Assembly (NCBI RefSeq): GCF_000165425.1
Contig: NW_001799645.1
Coordinates: forward strand, 124,001-188,000
Length of the DNA stretch: 64,000 nucleotides
Source of the DNA: Paramecium tetraurelia
Lineage: Eukaryota; Ciliophora; Oligohymenophorea; Peniculida; Parameciidae
Direction of reading: 5' to 3'
Shown here: positions 47,875 through 60,475 of the stretch, in pieces
Layout of the letters: each line of letters starts with the position of its first letter
How positions within the stretch are numbered: position 1 is the stretch's first letter
The notes under the pieces: model-generated
Seen by the model: the letters and a program-made list of their open reading frames with translations, nothing else
Told to the model about the DNA's origin: nothing
Database searches by the model: none
Made by a program: the position numbers and the translations under genes

Positions 47875-50160
47875 ATGAACGACAGTGTCTAAGCAATACA
47901 AGAAAGTTATACTAGAATCAAGTTATTGAGTAATGATGTCTAGATTAAGGACTAAACAATTAATATACTTTAAGAAAGATTACAAGAGTTGGAAGAATAA
48001 TTGAGTTAAGCAATAAAATAAAAAGAGTATGGGGATCGGCAATTTGGTATTCTCTAAGAAGAACATGATTAGATGTTTGATAATTAATAGAAAAAAACCA
48101 AGTAATTGCAATAATTTAACCAATAATTATTGGCTGCATTGAAGGAAGTCTAAGATAAGAACTAAGAACTATTGGAGAAAGTCAAATTTTAAAGTTAGGA
48201 GTTATCTTAGAAGTAAATGACTCAACAAGAAGTGACTGAATAAATCTCCTTAATAAAAGATGCAGTCAAAGGACTAGAAGATGAATTATAATAATTAACT
48301 AAAAAGAATTCCATTTTAAAAAAAGAAAAACAAGAGGCTGAAACATAACTAAGATAAATAACATCTGAAAAAAACAAGTTTGAAAATAGTATAATAAATA
48401 TGCTTAAGCAATTAGAAACAGAGAATGAATTATTAAAATAAGAGTTAGAAGACTATCGATTAAGATTGGAATAGTAACATTAAGAATTGGTTGAACTAAA
48501 ATACGTCAAAATATCATTTGAGGATTTAGAAAAGAAAAATCAATAATTAAATGAACAATTCAATATTTAAGTTCAGACTGCTATGGAATGTGAAAAGAAT
48601 TATGCTTTGTAATTTGACGAAATGAACAGGGCAAATGAAAAACTAAGGAAAGAATGTGAAATTTAACATGATCAATATAAATAATAAAAAGATTACTCTA
48701 ATTAATTAGAATAGTAAAACAAAGAATTCTCAAAATTGTTTAATTATATTTAATAATAAATTGATGAAACTATTGCAGAATGTTTGGTTACTAAAAAAAA
48801 GTCAAATGTTTATGAAAGATTGTATGAAGGAAGAAAATCATCTTCTGCAACCAGTCGTAAATCGGTTCCTAAAAAGAAGAAGAAATATAGTTACAATCAA
48901 ATACAAATTGAAGAATTTTTTATTGATATCAAAGAAATCATTTAGAGTTTAATATCCACAAATACTCAATTAAAGGAAGAAAATGATTAAGTTTGTAAAA
49001 ACATTTAAGACATGCACAAAGTAGGTGAGTAACTTAGATACAAAATTGAATAATTGAATTCTGAGCATATCAAGGCAAGAGACTAATTACAATTAGAACA
49101 TTAAAATATAATCGAGTAACAGGAAGACAAAATTAATTAATTATAGGATGCTCTAGAGCAATAAAATCTAAAGGCATAAAAGGATCATCAATATATCGAT
49201 TAATTAATTGAATCATGTCATCAATATGATTAATAAATCTTAGAGAAAGAGAGGATAAATTAATAGTTTCTCTAATAAAAATAGGATTTGGCATAGGAAT
49301 TTGAAGAACTAAACAATTAATATATATAACTTCAAGTTGAATTCGAAGAATTACTTGTAAGAAAAGCAATTTCCTAAAACAAAGTAGCTTTAAGTTATAG
49401 TTTATTATCATATTTACTTAAAAATAAGAGAACTCAATTTTTGTTTTCACAATTAATTTAATATTCAAATTATATACATTATTTTGTCCTCCTAAGAAAC
49501 TAATTCTAGATTAGAAATCAGAATATTTACTTAAGATTCAGAAAAGTAGCCTATGCTATAATTTTTGTTAAAAAACTGAAAAAAGCCTTGTATATAAAGG
49601 ATGAAGTAGTAATCCTTGAATTTGACAATAATGAGATCATTGATTAGACATTTGAAAAGTTCATACCAATACTTCATGATATAGAAGAAGGAAAATAAAC
49701 AGGTTTAAATATTGTGAACAAAATGATAAAAGAGTTGAATTTCTAAATTAATAAATATGATTTGAAATATTAAGGAAGATCGACCAATTCATAAAATTAT
49801 TATTAGATTTTGAATTTTGCAAAAGAAGATATTCAAAAAAAAAATTCAATTGGAAGTCAAATTGATTATTATTAATAATAATTAAGTTCCTTATAAACTA
49901 GAGTTTATTAATTAGATGAATATGTGTAACAATTAGAATAAGAGTTATCAGAAAAAGTTAGCTTTTCAACAACTTAATAACAACAAGTCTATTTGTAGTA
50001 ATCGGAAGAATAATCAATCAACAAATTTAGAACAGATTCATCTCCCCCATAAAAAAATAATCTATCAGTATCACTACAAAATGAACTTATGTCAATTTTG
50101 AGTAAGAAATCTTCTGCAAATTTATCAAAGGCTGGTCAAATAGTTAAGCAAGGATTATGA
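47875..50160 (+). CDS. Long coiled-coil protein, 761 aa
   Basis: Uninterrupted 762-codon frame without introns. It contains a very high number of TAA/TAG glutamines, so it would look shattered under the standard code. Nearly all of it is heptad-rich coiled coil (ENELLKQELEDYRLRLEQQ; KQLEDALEQQNLKAQK-like stretches). A basic Ser/Lys patch lies at about 290-305 (SSSATSRKSVPKKKKKYS). A more ordered segment occurs around 49.4-49.7 kb (ALSYSLLSYLLKNKRTQFLF). The end is Gln/Ser-rich. It is probably structural (centrin, basal-body or cortex associated), but no family is recognisable. Convergent with the Q/N-rich kinase, 40 bp apart. Confidence 0.75.
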
Positions 50161-50200
50161 TTTATAATATTTATTCTAATTTAACTAAAAATCAAAAATA

Positions 50201-51772
50201 TCATTTATTATCTAGTGGTGTAATATTTTAAACTTTAGAACTAACTTCATTGTTAACATAATTAACTATGATTTGAAGATAATCTATTGCATCATTACAA
50301 TTATTGTCAATCTTTTAATTTTAGTAATAGTTTAGAATGCAATCAACGTAGTTTGGTTATACTATTTTTTTCAGATGTTAAGTCATCAATGCTTATACTT
50401 AAACTTAATTTTAATTTTGATTATTATTTCCTTGAAAATTTTAGGTTGATTCTATATTTGGTTAATTTATGATAGAGGTTATTTGTGGTTGAGTGTTAGT
50501 TAAAAATTGTGGTTAAAATGGAGGTTTCGGAAATGTTTAGGTGAATTAAAATTATTAAGGTTATAAAGTATTTAATTATATTTTTGAATTACTCTATGAT
50601 ATTGATTACTACGCCTATTAATTATTACTTAATTAAAATTATGGTAGATTTTAGGGTTAAGCCTTTTGATCTTTTGTAGGGAAAGATTAAATGCTTGGAA
50701 AAGTATTATGTTGTTGGAAGCTTTGGGGCTTTTGAAGGGTGGAAATAAAAGTACTGTTTTATCCTAAATTTGATTATAAAAATGTCGGTGCTTATATTTA
50801 TGGCTGGGTATTCATGTTAGCTTGGTTTTAAAGGACAAATTTAGTGTTAGGAGTATTATTATTGATAGTTTTCCTTTCATTGGCATCATCTTTAGGAATG
50901 ATAGGTTTGTCCTAGATAAGATTATTAAGTTCTTCAATGACTTAATTAGTATCATATCGTTATTCAGGATCAACTGTCATTGTACATTTGCATAATTTTT
51001 ATAACTTAGGATTTTTAATCCTATTGAATCTATTATCCTTATTTTTTTCTCTCGCATTAGATATTTAACTCTAACAATAACTATAAATTTATTAAACCAC
51101 TTCCTCTTATGAATCTCCTTAAAAAAACAAATCACCTGTTAGAAATTCATAGATGATACATCCAAATGACCAAATATCTACTTTAGTATTATACTAAACA
51201 TTTTTAGTAGGATCTTAAAAAGCAATTTCTGGAGCTATATAATATGGAGTACCAACTTTTTAAGTGACATTTTTACTAATTTGATGTTTAAGAAATCCAA
51301 AATCACACAGTTTCCATTTATCACCAACTTAAATAATATTTTCAGGTTTAATATCTCTATGAATATGTTTAAATTAATGAATCTCATTGATCCCAAAAGC
51401 AATCTATTAAATAATTTATATTTTCTGGGATTCATCCTTATTATTCGTAAATTAAATCTCTTCTAGTAAATTTTTGGAGCCCAATTCCATAACAAAGCAG
51501 TACTTTTTAAATGAACTATTCTTATCATAATCAACATCATAGTACTAGATGATGTGATGAAATTAATTGGATGTTTTTTTGAGTCTATACAAAAATTACA
51601 ATTCATCATCCCTAGTATCGTCCGAAAATTTTATTGCTACCTTTAGATTTGGTTGGTCTTATTTGTAACCTTTATATATCATTCCTTGAGCGCCTTATCC
51701 AATTTTTTCTTCGCATACATAAGATCTACCTTCTTAACTAGTATATATGAATGGCAAATTCTATTAATTCAT
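50201..51772 (-). CDS. Protein kinase with Q/N-rich C-terminal tail, 523 aa
   Basis: Intronless 524-codon frame. The kinase domain spans residues ~10-290: EKIGQGAQGMIYKGY, ATP Lys in KVAIKFSD, IHRDIKPENIIQV, LCDFGFLKH, activation-segment end VGTPYYIAPEIAF, and DIWSFGCIIYEFL. All catalytic residues are present. It resembles NEK/CAMK-like ciliate kinases. Residues ~320-520 are extremely rich in Gln, Asn, Pro and Ser (QQHNTFPSIQSFPTKDQ; QSNSKIQLNTLQPQQFQFTQ), like prion-like low-complexity regions. A short ordered end follows (NYVDCILNYYQNQKIDNN). The divergent spacer to the AP-1 gene is 105 bp. Confidence 0.88.
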
Positions 51773-51877
51773 AAAAATGAAAATTATTTATTTTTATTAA
51801 GTTATTATTTGATTGAAAAACTTGGATATTGTGCATATATGCTAATTATTTTAATTTGACGTGTTTTATTATTATTA

Positions 51878-53232
51878 ATGTTTGGAATTTCATCAATTTA
51901 CATTTTGGATTAGAAAGGAAGAGTCTTGATTACAAGGTAATACAGAAATGAATTGCCGATGAATATTCACGAAACATTTAATAAAAAATTATTGGAGTTT
52001 GACGAATATACTCAAAAGCCTGTAATGATAGACAAGGATGGATATACTTACATATTTATAAGGCACAACAATCTAATATTTATGACTGTTTGTTCTCAAA
52101 ATGCTAATTGTCTAATGATTTTTTCATTTTTATTCAGATTGGTATAGGTATTACAGGAATATTTTGTAAATGTTGAAGAGGAGTCAATCAGAGATAATTT
52201 TGTAGTTGTTTATGAATTGTTAGATGAAATGCTTGATAATGGATATCCGTAAACAACAGAATTTAAAATTTTGAAAGAATTTATCAAAACAGAAAGTTTT
52301 TAATTGAAGGAGAAGAAATAACCAGAGCAAACTAATTTCAATGTTGTTGCATTGGTTTCTAATAAGATATCATGGAGAAAGGAGGGAATCAAGTATAAAA
52401 AAAATGAAGTTTTTTTGGATGTGATTGAGAAATTGAATATGCTAATAGGGCAACAAGGAAATGTAATAAAGAGTGAGATTATAGGATAAGTGTAAGTGAA
52501 GTGTATGTTGAGTGGAATGCCTGAATTGAAATTAGGTTTGAACGACAAAGCATTTTTTGAAGCACAAGGTCGTTAATCCAGAGCAAGGGCAGTTGAATTT
52601 GATGATATTAAGTTCCATTAATGTGTGAGATTATCAAAATTTGAAAATGAAAGAGTTATTTAATTTACACCTCCAGATGGTGATTTCGAATTGATCTCCT
52701 ATAGATTGGATATAAGAGTGAAACCACTATTTTCAGTTGATGTATTGATTGAGAGGAAATCAGCAACAAAGATTGAGTTCTTAGTTAAAGCCAAATCGAA
52801 TTTCAAGCCTAAGAGTACAGCAAACAATGTTGAAGTAATTCATTCCATTATATCCATAGATATTTGTACCAGTGCCTGATGATGCAGAGTAACCTCAATT
52901 TAGAACTGCTCATGGTTCTGTCAATTATATGCCCGATAAGGAAGCTATGTGTTGGAGCATCAAATAATTTGGAGGTCAGAGAGACTTTATGATGAATGCT
53001 GTATTCCATCTCCCAACGTATATATACATATCAATTTAAATATAGAATCGTATCACCGAATAGAGATAAATTTTAGAAGATGCCTATAAATATCACATTT
53101 GAAATCCCCTACTTTACTGTCTCTGGTTTTTAAGTCAGATATTTAAAGATTCAAGATAAAAGTGGATACAATGCTTTGCCATGGGTGAGATACATTACAT
53201 AAAATGGAGAATATTAAATTAGAATGAATTGA
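51878..53232 (+). CDS. AP-1 clathrin adaptor mu subunit
   Basis: N-terminal longin-like part: MFGISSIYILDQKGRVLITR, then EEESIRDNFVVVYELLDEML and DNGYPQTTEFKILKEFIKTE. The C-terminal mu-homology domain starts at VSNKISWRKEGIKYKKNEVF and includes PDGDFELISYRLDIRVKPLF, KSTANNVE, then QFRTAHGSVNYMPDKEAMCW and the end ALPWVRYITQNGEYQIRMN. These are hallmarks of mu1, which binds YxxPhi sorting signals in the trans-Golgi/endosome clathrin coat. Small introns (for example after 52.08 kb, near 52.86 kb and near 53.02 kb) are required. Length fits the usual ~430 residues. Confidence 0.93.
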
Positions 53233-53540
53233 TATTTTTTCGTAATATCATCCAAATTATATCTGATAAAAGTTAAATAAAATATCATTGTTAAGCACAT
53301 CCTTCTTAATCTAAATAAAATGATGCAATCTTTTAATGTTGATTGTGATATTGGTATATATTAAATTGCATTACTAATTAACTCATGAAAAGTAATATAT
53401 GATTAGCAATAGCAACTATTGATCTGATTATTTTACTTATCAAAAATGTAAATAATATTAATTTTTTTATTTGATAACAATAAATGAGATAACGAAGTGG
53501 TTAGATAATGTCACCAGCTCGTATAATATAAAACTTTTAA
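53233..53540. other. Spacer between plus-strand genes
   Basis: 308 bp, AT-rich. Around 53485-53522 it has a slightly GC-richer patch (AACGAAGTGGTTAGATAATG) faintly like a tRNA D-arm, but no anticodon or T arm follows. Otherwise it presumably holds the 3' end of the AP-1 gene and the AGC kinase promoter. Confidence 0.4.
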
Positions 53541-55427
53541 ATGAGCACTAGAAATCAATCTAACAAAAATGCATCACAATCTCCCTTAAAATTCCTTTAA
53601 AGAAATCTATCGCAAATTATTTTGAAGGATTTAGTGAAACAAGATTCAGCTCGAAAAGTTAATCATGGTAGCTTAACTGAGAGAGTGCATAGTTAGCAAC
53701 GATCAAATTCCAGGGATAAACCAAAACCATTAGTGAAATCTTCGAAAGTTCCAACTGAATCAAATTTCCCATCTCAATAAATTTCAAAGGGAATTAACTT
53801 AATTCTAAACCAAAAATTGACAAATAAAAATAAACTCGTCTTAGAAAAAGGTTCAATGACTCGCAGAAATAGCGTTGAAGATCTTCTAACAAGTTCTGTT
53901 TAAGTAGGGAAGGGAAATCTTTCCTCAATTGATAAAATGGAACTAATATAGGAAATTTCTGTTTACATCCATTATTCTTCAGAAGTTACACAAATTCATC
54001 GATTTCATCCTAATGTAACGACTGATAAAATTGTAAGTGTTCTGAAAAGTAAATCTGGGAACTATTAAGTCGTTGGATTTGCAACACTTGATGAAAACAT
54101 TGGATTTGATTACTATCTCACAGTTCCCTCTCTTCCAATGAATCACATGATTGGAAAAACCTTAAGGTTGAAGCCTATAATTGGTATATCTCCACCGAAG
54201 CAATTGAATTTGAGTTGCTTTCAGTTTTTGCATGTGATAGGCAGAGGTGGATTCTCAACAGTTATTTTATCTCGATCACTAATTGATGGTAGTTTCGTAG
54301 CCTTGAAGTTGATTAGCAAAAGCTTTGTCATCTAAAATGAGAAACAGGATTTAGTTTAGAATGAAAGAGATATTCTTATAGAAACTACCAATAAAGGTTC
54401 GTTATTCACATCAAAGATAGAATTTGTATTTGAAACTAAGAATTGGATAATTTTTGGCATAGAGTATTGTCCTGGAGGGGAAATGTTTAGTTACATGAAA
54501 AGAGCATAAAAGATGACAGAAAATCAAGCTAGATTCTACATTACAGAAGTATGTTTGGCCATAGGGTTTCTACACCACTAACAAATGATCTATCGTGATT
54601 TAAAACCAGAAAATGTGTTAATAGATATTACAGGGCATATTTAATTGGCTGATTTTGGTTTGGCAAGACCCAACATGCAACCAGAATAGAATGCTTATTC
54701 GTTTTGTGGTTCTCCTGAGTACATGGCACCTGAAATGTTTCATAATGATGGACATAATTATTTAGTTGATTATTATTGTTTAGGAGCATTACTATATGAA
54801 TTTGTTACAGGTCTTCCCCCCTTTTATTGTGAAGATAAAAATATCATTTACACTAGATTGTTAAATGAATAGGTGACATTCCCCAAATAGTTAAGTCCAG
54901 AAGTCAAAGATTTGATTCGATTACTTATGATTAAGGATCCAAGTAGGAGATTGGGATCGAAGAGTGGAGTTGATGATATATTGGCACATCCTTGGTTCTA
55001 GGATGTTGATATCTCAAAATACATTTAAAAAAAAGTAGATCCACCTTATATTCCTGAATTAACTAAGTTAGTATTTAAATAACCTACAACCAACGATAGA
55101 ATTTTGTTCGAATAATTGAATAGGGAATAGAAATTGATTATTTAATTTACACCTATGTTTGAAAGTGCCTTCTTCTATCAATAGAAAAGATACAAAGCCT
55201 ATGAATTTGATAAAAACTCATCTACTCAAGTTACCAAAGACACAATAGACTCATTAGTAAGAAAAAGAACCAAAAATTCTCAGAATAGTTAACAATCACT
55301 ATTATCCCAATAATCATAATCATAACTATCATCAGTGATATGTTCAAATGATACACTCAAAAATACAAAAAGTGTAACCAACCTAAAATTTTATTAAAGT
55401 TTATTGACTGAACCATCTAAAAAATGA
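53541..55427 (+). CDS. AGC-family protein kinase, 628 aa
   Basis: 629-codon frame. The N-terminal ~130 residues are Ser/Lys-rich. A following region of ~90 residues (ISVYIHYSSEVTQIHRFHPN) may be a small ubiquitin-like or C2-like fold. Kinase domain ~222-490: FLHVIGRGGFSTVILSR, FVALKLISK, EYCPGGEMFSYM, MIYRDLKPENVLIDITGHIQ, LADFGLAR, activation loop SYSFCGSPEYMAPEMFHNDG, PSRRLGSKSGVDDILAHPWF. After this comes the AGC C-tail with a turn/hydrophobic-motif-like FTPMFESAFFYQQ. All catalytic residues are intact. It resembles PKA/S6K/SGK-type enzymes; the specific subgroup cannot be set. Convergent with the acidic LRR gene, 28 bp apart. Confidence 0.92.
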
Positions 55428-55455
55428 GTCTATATTTATTTTTAATATTTTCTCA

Positions 55456-56160
55456 TCACTATTTCTTCTTTTTCTAAACTGGCTACTCTTCTTCAGATTC
55501 CTCTGCTTCTTCTGCATCTTCTTCATCATCATCCTCCTCCTCATCATCTTCTAAATCCTCCTCCTCGTCTTCTTCATCCTCATCATCATCATCTTCATCT
55601 TCTTCATCCTCATTTTCTTCGTCTTCTACTTCATTTCCAGCCTTGTCCTTGTGATCAATATAACTCAATTATGGTATCGATTCAAATAGGAGTGCTCTAT
55701 CAGTATCTTTTTCATTAAATACTAAATGCTATAATTCTTTTAGTTCAACCAAAACTTTAAGATCCTTTTTTTATTCAAAATAATAATATACATCTTGGCT
55801 TATTTTTTTATTCCCACTTATGTCTAAGTATGTCACTTTTGGGAAAATGCTAAATAATATGTTGGAGACTATTCTTATCCAAATTATTATTGCATAATCG
55901 TAATTTTGTTAGATTTGGGAATCCTATTAAATTATCTAAAGATGACAATTTGCAATCATTGAATTCCAAACATACTTTCTTTATTCATCATTTTTACTTA
56001 AATCATTGTATTTTGCCAATAATTTTATTGTTTCATTTGTAAATTATCCAATGTTGATATTTTCAAAACATAATTTTTATATTTTTTCTTGTCCTTCCTT
56101 CTATGCTTATATTTCAGCCTTCATGCTTATCAGAACATCCATCTTCTTATTTCCACTCAT
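55456..56160 (-). CDS. ANP32-like acidic LRR protein with a one-base frameshift
   Basis: N-terminal helical cap, then leucine-rich repeats (FNDCKLSSLDNLIGFPNLTK, LRLCNNNLDKNSLQ, VTYLDISGNKKISQDV), then a C-terminal run of almost pure Asp/Glu (55483-55640) ending QKKKKQ. This is the ANP32/LANP plan: nuclear proteins that bind histones and inhibit acetyltransferases or PP2A. A 23-nt intron (55975-55997, ends AAG) joins the first two exons. After removing it the length is 682, one base too many. The extra base lies in the A4 run (TTTT at 55837-55840): FPK in one frame must continue as VTYLDISG in another. No intron can account for it. Confidence 0.72.
55483..55640 (-). repeat. Acidic Asp/Glu low-complexity tract
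   Basis: Encodes about 50 residues of which nearly all are Asp or Glu, built from GAA/GAT/GAG codons. On the plus strand it reads as a CT-rich run of TCT/TCA/TCC/TTC triplets. It is the tail of the acidic LRR protein and a likely site of repeat-length change. Confidence 0.85.
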
Positions 56161-56200
56161 TTAATTATCAATTAATATTAAAATTTATAATAAACTCACA

Positions 56201-56940
56201 ATGTCAAGACCGCTTAGTTTTAGAGAAGATTCATTTAAACTTGATGATCCAATCTCTAATTTAAGTGAAAGAGTGTCAAAAAAAGAGTAAATTGAAATGA
56301 AACGATAATTAGATATTATGCTTAATCGAATTAAATTACTATCCATCCAAAAATCAAGATTGTACATTTAAACCTAATATTAGACAAGCAAAACAGTAAC
56401 AAACTGAAGACAGAATTTAATATCTTAATAATATTAGAAGTTACAATCATTCACATTTTGAGAGAGTATTGAGTATTTATTTGGTAGGTTCAACAAAATA
56501 AGGAGACGAGAAATTAATCTCTGCAACTCTAAAGGGATATCAAAAAGTAAGAAAAATAAGATTAGATTAAGCTTTAACAGCAAATTCGTTTATCTATTTA
56601 ATAACAAAGAGAATAAAAATTTTAATAAATGAAACTACAATCATTACAATATGATAAATTTATTACTCTTTAAAGAGAGAGATCTAAATCTTTTAATGTT
56701 GAGAAAAAGCATAAAGTTTAATTACAAGAACAATAAATATAATAAAATTTGGAACAGTTCAAACAAATAAAACAACAGTAATTCAAATCATAGCATAAAT
56801 AAGTTGTCTTAAATAATTATTTGTAAAAAGCAAATGATTTTGTGAAAATAAATAAGTTATGGGACTTAGAGAAAAGTATATTAAATTCTTTGAGAAGCTC
56901 TACAAAATCAAAATTTAAAATCTCTCTAACAAAAGCTTGA
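56201..56940 (+). CDS. Gln-rich coiled-coil protein, 231 aa
   Basis: Two 22-nt introns (near 56364 and near 56468) give 232 codons. The protein is almost all helical and Gln/Lys-rich (ISNLSERVSKKEQIEMKRQL; QQQTEDRIQYLNNIRSYNHS; then long QQ-containing coils). The end is basic (SLRSSTKSKFKISLTKA). No family recognised. It starts 40 bp from the divergent acidic LRR gene. Confidence 0.65.
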
Positions 56941-57081
56941 AATTTAATTCTTAATTTATAAGTGTAAATATCAAGAATCATATTCTATAGTAAAAATTAA
57001 GATTATATATTCATTTATTTTGAAAATAAAACTAATAAATTATATCTATAAATATGATTCTCCATTATTTATTATTTAAAT

Positions 57082-60000
57082 TCAATCTTTTGAGAATAAA
57101 TATTCATATTTTTCAGTTATACTATTTAGATTATTTCCTACGATATTCAGAATTATATTATCCAAAACTACTTTTTTGGACTATTCCTCTAAGATTTTCC
57201 ATAAATTCCAAGTAAAGCTTAAATTATTTTTTAAGGCCTAATAATATTCAATGTATAATATTACATTATCTAATTTCCTAATTAAATTCTGATAATATTA
57301 ATTAAAACAATTAGACTATTTCAATCTGCTAGTAATAATAGTTCTTTAATTTCCCCAATTATTGTATATTGCATTTAAACTATCTTGATTTGAAAAAAAG
57401 AAAATATCCTATCTTTACTTTGTAAACAAATTATAGTGCATGCAAAACATTCCAAATTAATAAAAGTTTAATCCATCATTATTTTGCATCTCCTTCAAAA
57501 ACAATTTTTTATATTGCAATAAATTTTAATTGTCCTCAATCAAATTAAATAATATTTCAAATTCTTCAATACTAATAATCTGATTATCATCAACATCTAT
57601 TGCCAAAAATAGTTCATTGAAGTTGTCTTTCTATATTTTTCTTAAATATTGAAATTGCTCAAGGCAGAATTAATAATATTGATCTAAATCAACATATATT
57701 TCACCCTTTATTATTTTATGATATTAATTGAGTTACTCTAGTATCTCTTATCCTTTTTCATTTAACATCATTAATTATTTTTTAATTTTAGATTGCTTAA
57801 CATATATGCTTTCATTTGTTTAATTGCAGTATAATAGATTTAACGGATTAGAATGTTCATCTAGGGTTGATAAAGATTATATATAGAAATCTAGATCTTC
57901 ATTTGAAATCCCTTCGTATAATTGTAGAAATCGAGAGAATAATCTAATTCTAGTATTTTATTGGTAAAATATTAGACTTTAACAAAACGATGTCATTTTT
58001 TACTCAGCAACATTCTTTAATCCATATTGATTCATAAAATATTCATAACAAATAGCATATAATGGGTACTTTTACTCCAATCTTTCTTTATAGAAAAAAG
58101 AGATTTATTTTAATAGATTTTATAACGATATTGTATTTTCGATTTGCTCTGGATTTTACTTAAAATCTTGTTACAATTAACTTATAAATGCTAAAGCGAC
58201 ATCAAACATAAATGTTTTCCCTTTTCAATTTTTATTATTTCTATTCTAATGATAAATAATAATTCTTTACATAACTTGTCCTATTAAATCATAATATAAT
58301 TTTGTTATTATGTCTATCTTCTTTGTTAGACAATACTTCCTCTTTAATTAAAATTAGTTTTTGTATCAATCATGAAATCATTAACAAGTTTGCTCAAAGG
58401 ATCCTCATTGACTTAATTCTTATCTAATTCTTAGGAGTTGCTGACATGAAGTGAGTTTTATGATTATCTTCTTGGGATTATTTGACTCGAATTTTTAAAG
58501 GATTTAATTTATTTTTTTGAATCTTTTGTTTCAACTGTACTTATTTTGCTTAACCCAGTTGAATTTGTCTGTTTAAGTTATTAGGATGATTACGATTACT
58601 TGGATGCCTCTAAATTGATTAATTATTTAGATTTCTGGCTTTATGATAGTTTATTTAGATCTGAGGCATTTTCATGAGTTTTATTTTGCGTTTCAATTTT
58701 AAGACTTGTTTTGATTGAAGATGTAGTTTGTTGAGGTCCTAATGTCATTTATTGTTCTGTATTTTATTGTTCAATACTAACAACTGTCATTTCTCTTTAT
58801 TTATTCTCGATTTACTTTTCCAATTACTATTACAGGATTTAAATGTCTTTTTGTAACTGAATAATTAAATTATCTTAATTAGTTAATTTAATTTATTAAG
58901 ATTCTACTTCTCTTTAGATTAATTATTTTTATTTTCTTAATTGATCTTGAATTTAAATCTCCATTCGCACTCTATCTTCTAATGCATAATTGATTTCCTT
59001 AGCTTTTCTTAATTCTGAATTTGGAGGATTGGAATTATTTCTATAAAAATGATAAAAATTACCTATTTACAGATGTCTATGGAGTTGAGATGGGCTATTC
59101 ATCCATATCTAGATTGTCGCATTATATTCCTACTTACTTGAAATATCTGTAGTCAGTTTGAACATATTATTGAATTTTATCTACATTAGTTTGAGTTAAT
59201 TTATTGACATGTATTTCCATGGTAGAGTATAAATCATAACAACTAGTTGATTTATGATCTTCAAAATCTCCAAATCCATGCTGACCTCTTTTTTACTTTG
59301 AGAGACTATAATTAATTCTATCATTGAGTTATTTTATTATTTTCTAGTTTTCAGTCAATAAGGCATTATTTTTAATTGATAAATCCTCATTTTCATTCAT
59401 GGTAATACAATACTTATTTTTGAGTTCATCATTTTCTTATTTCAAATCTTAAAATTTAGAAATGATGTGTTTATATTTAGAATTTAGATTATCGAAATCC
59501 ATGATTTTTTCTTCATATTTTTATTATTATTATTGTATTTATTTTTCTAATAATTTAACTTTGTCCTCATAAACTTAGACTGATATTTAATAGGTTTGAT
59601 GTACCTAATTTATTTATGAGATTTTACTTGTTTTAATTGATTTAAGTATTCTGTTTCTTAATTGATTTTATCCTATTGATTTGCTTGCATGACTATGTTA
59701 TTAAATTTGACATATTGATTCCATATCTTTTCCAATAACACTCTAATTACAAGAACTTAATTACCCTTTTTCTACACAATCAATTGATATTTCTCTAACT
59801 AATTCTTTGAGACTCTAATTAAATACTTACTCCAATTGAAAGAGGAGCTTCTCTTCCTTCAGATTAGAGTCGACTACAATTATTTTCATCTAATAATCAA
59901 TCCATTAAGCCAATTTTATGACATCTTATCTTTGAATTATAACATTAGCTGGTTTAGTTTATGGGATGTGTTAGGACAGCTTGTCAGAGAATTCGCTGGT

Positions 60001-60475
60001 TTCATGCAATAATTATGCTAATTTCTCCTTATCTCTTAGATCGAATAAATTCACATGAATAGAAGATACTTCTAATATTTGCATAAATTTGTGTAAGTAC
60101 TTCGAGGATATTCAGGAACTATGTCTTCTTAGGAATCATTATTAAATTTGAATGGATTTTCACTCAGCATTTGAGAATACACCTCATTTTTTCGTTGTCT
60201 GCTTTGCCTCTCTACTTCGAACATTTGAGATTTGCTTAACAATGGAGATGCATAATATTACTAGTTAATTTTTACTGTATAAATACATCTTGTTTAACCT
60301 CATATTTATCATTTCGAATGAATGAGACATTACTAATGTTATGAAGAGATTTTAACGAATTATCGTGAAATTATTTAGATTATTTTTAAGAAGAGTTGAA
60401 TAAATGTTCTATTGAATGGAAACTTTTGGCTTGAGGCGTTCTTGAAATGTTGGGCAATTATTTCTAACTTATCAT
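57082..60475 (-). CDS. Coiled-coil protein with C-terminal EF-hand
   Basis: About 1,100 residues, start ATG 60475 (MISQKQLPNISRTPQAKSFH). The N-terminal part is Ser/Gln-rich, followed by long coiled coils between about 60.0 and 58.4 kb. The C-terminal ~400 residues are globular and helical and include one clear EF-hand: LAIDVDDNQIISIEEFEIL, with Asp/Asp/Asn at the loop positions and Glu at the last. It resembles ciliate EF-hand coiled-coil proteins of the cytoskeleton; no name can be given. Exon joins at about 60.3 kb and 60.1 kb are uncertain, but the reading from 60.0 kb to the TGA at 57082-57084 is coherent. Confidence 0.7.

Noticed and set aside
53480-53525. Possible tRNA-like patch with AGTGGTTAGA
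   Set aside because: No anticodon stem, no GGTTCGAATCC-type T arm and no acceptor pairing nearby.
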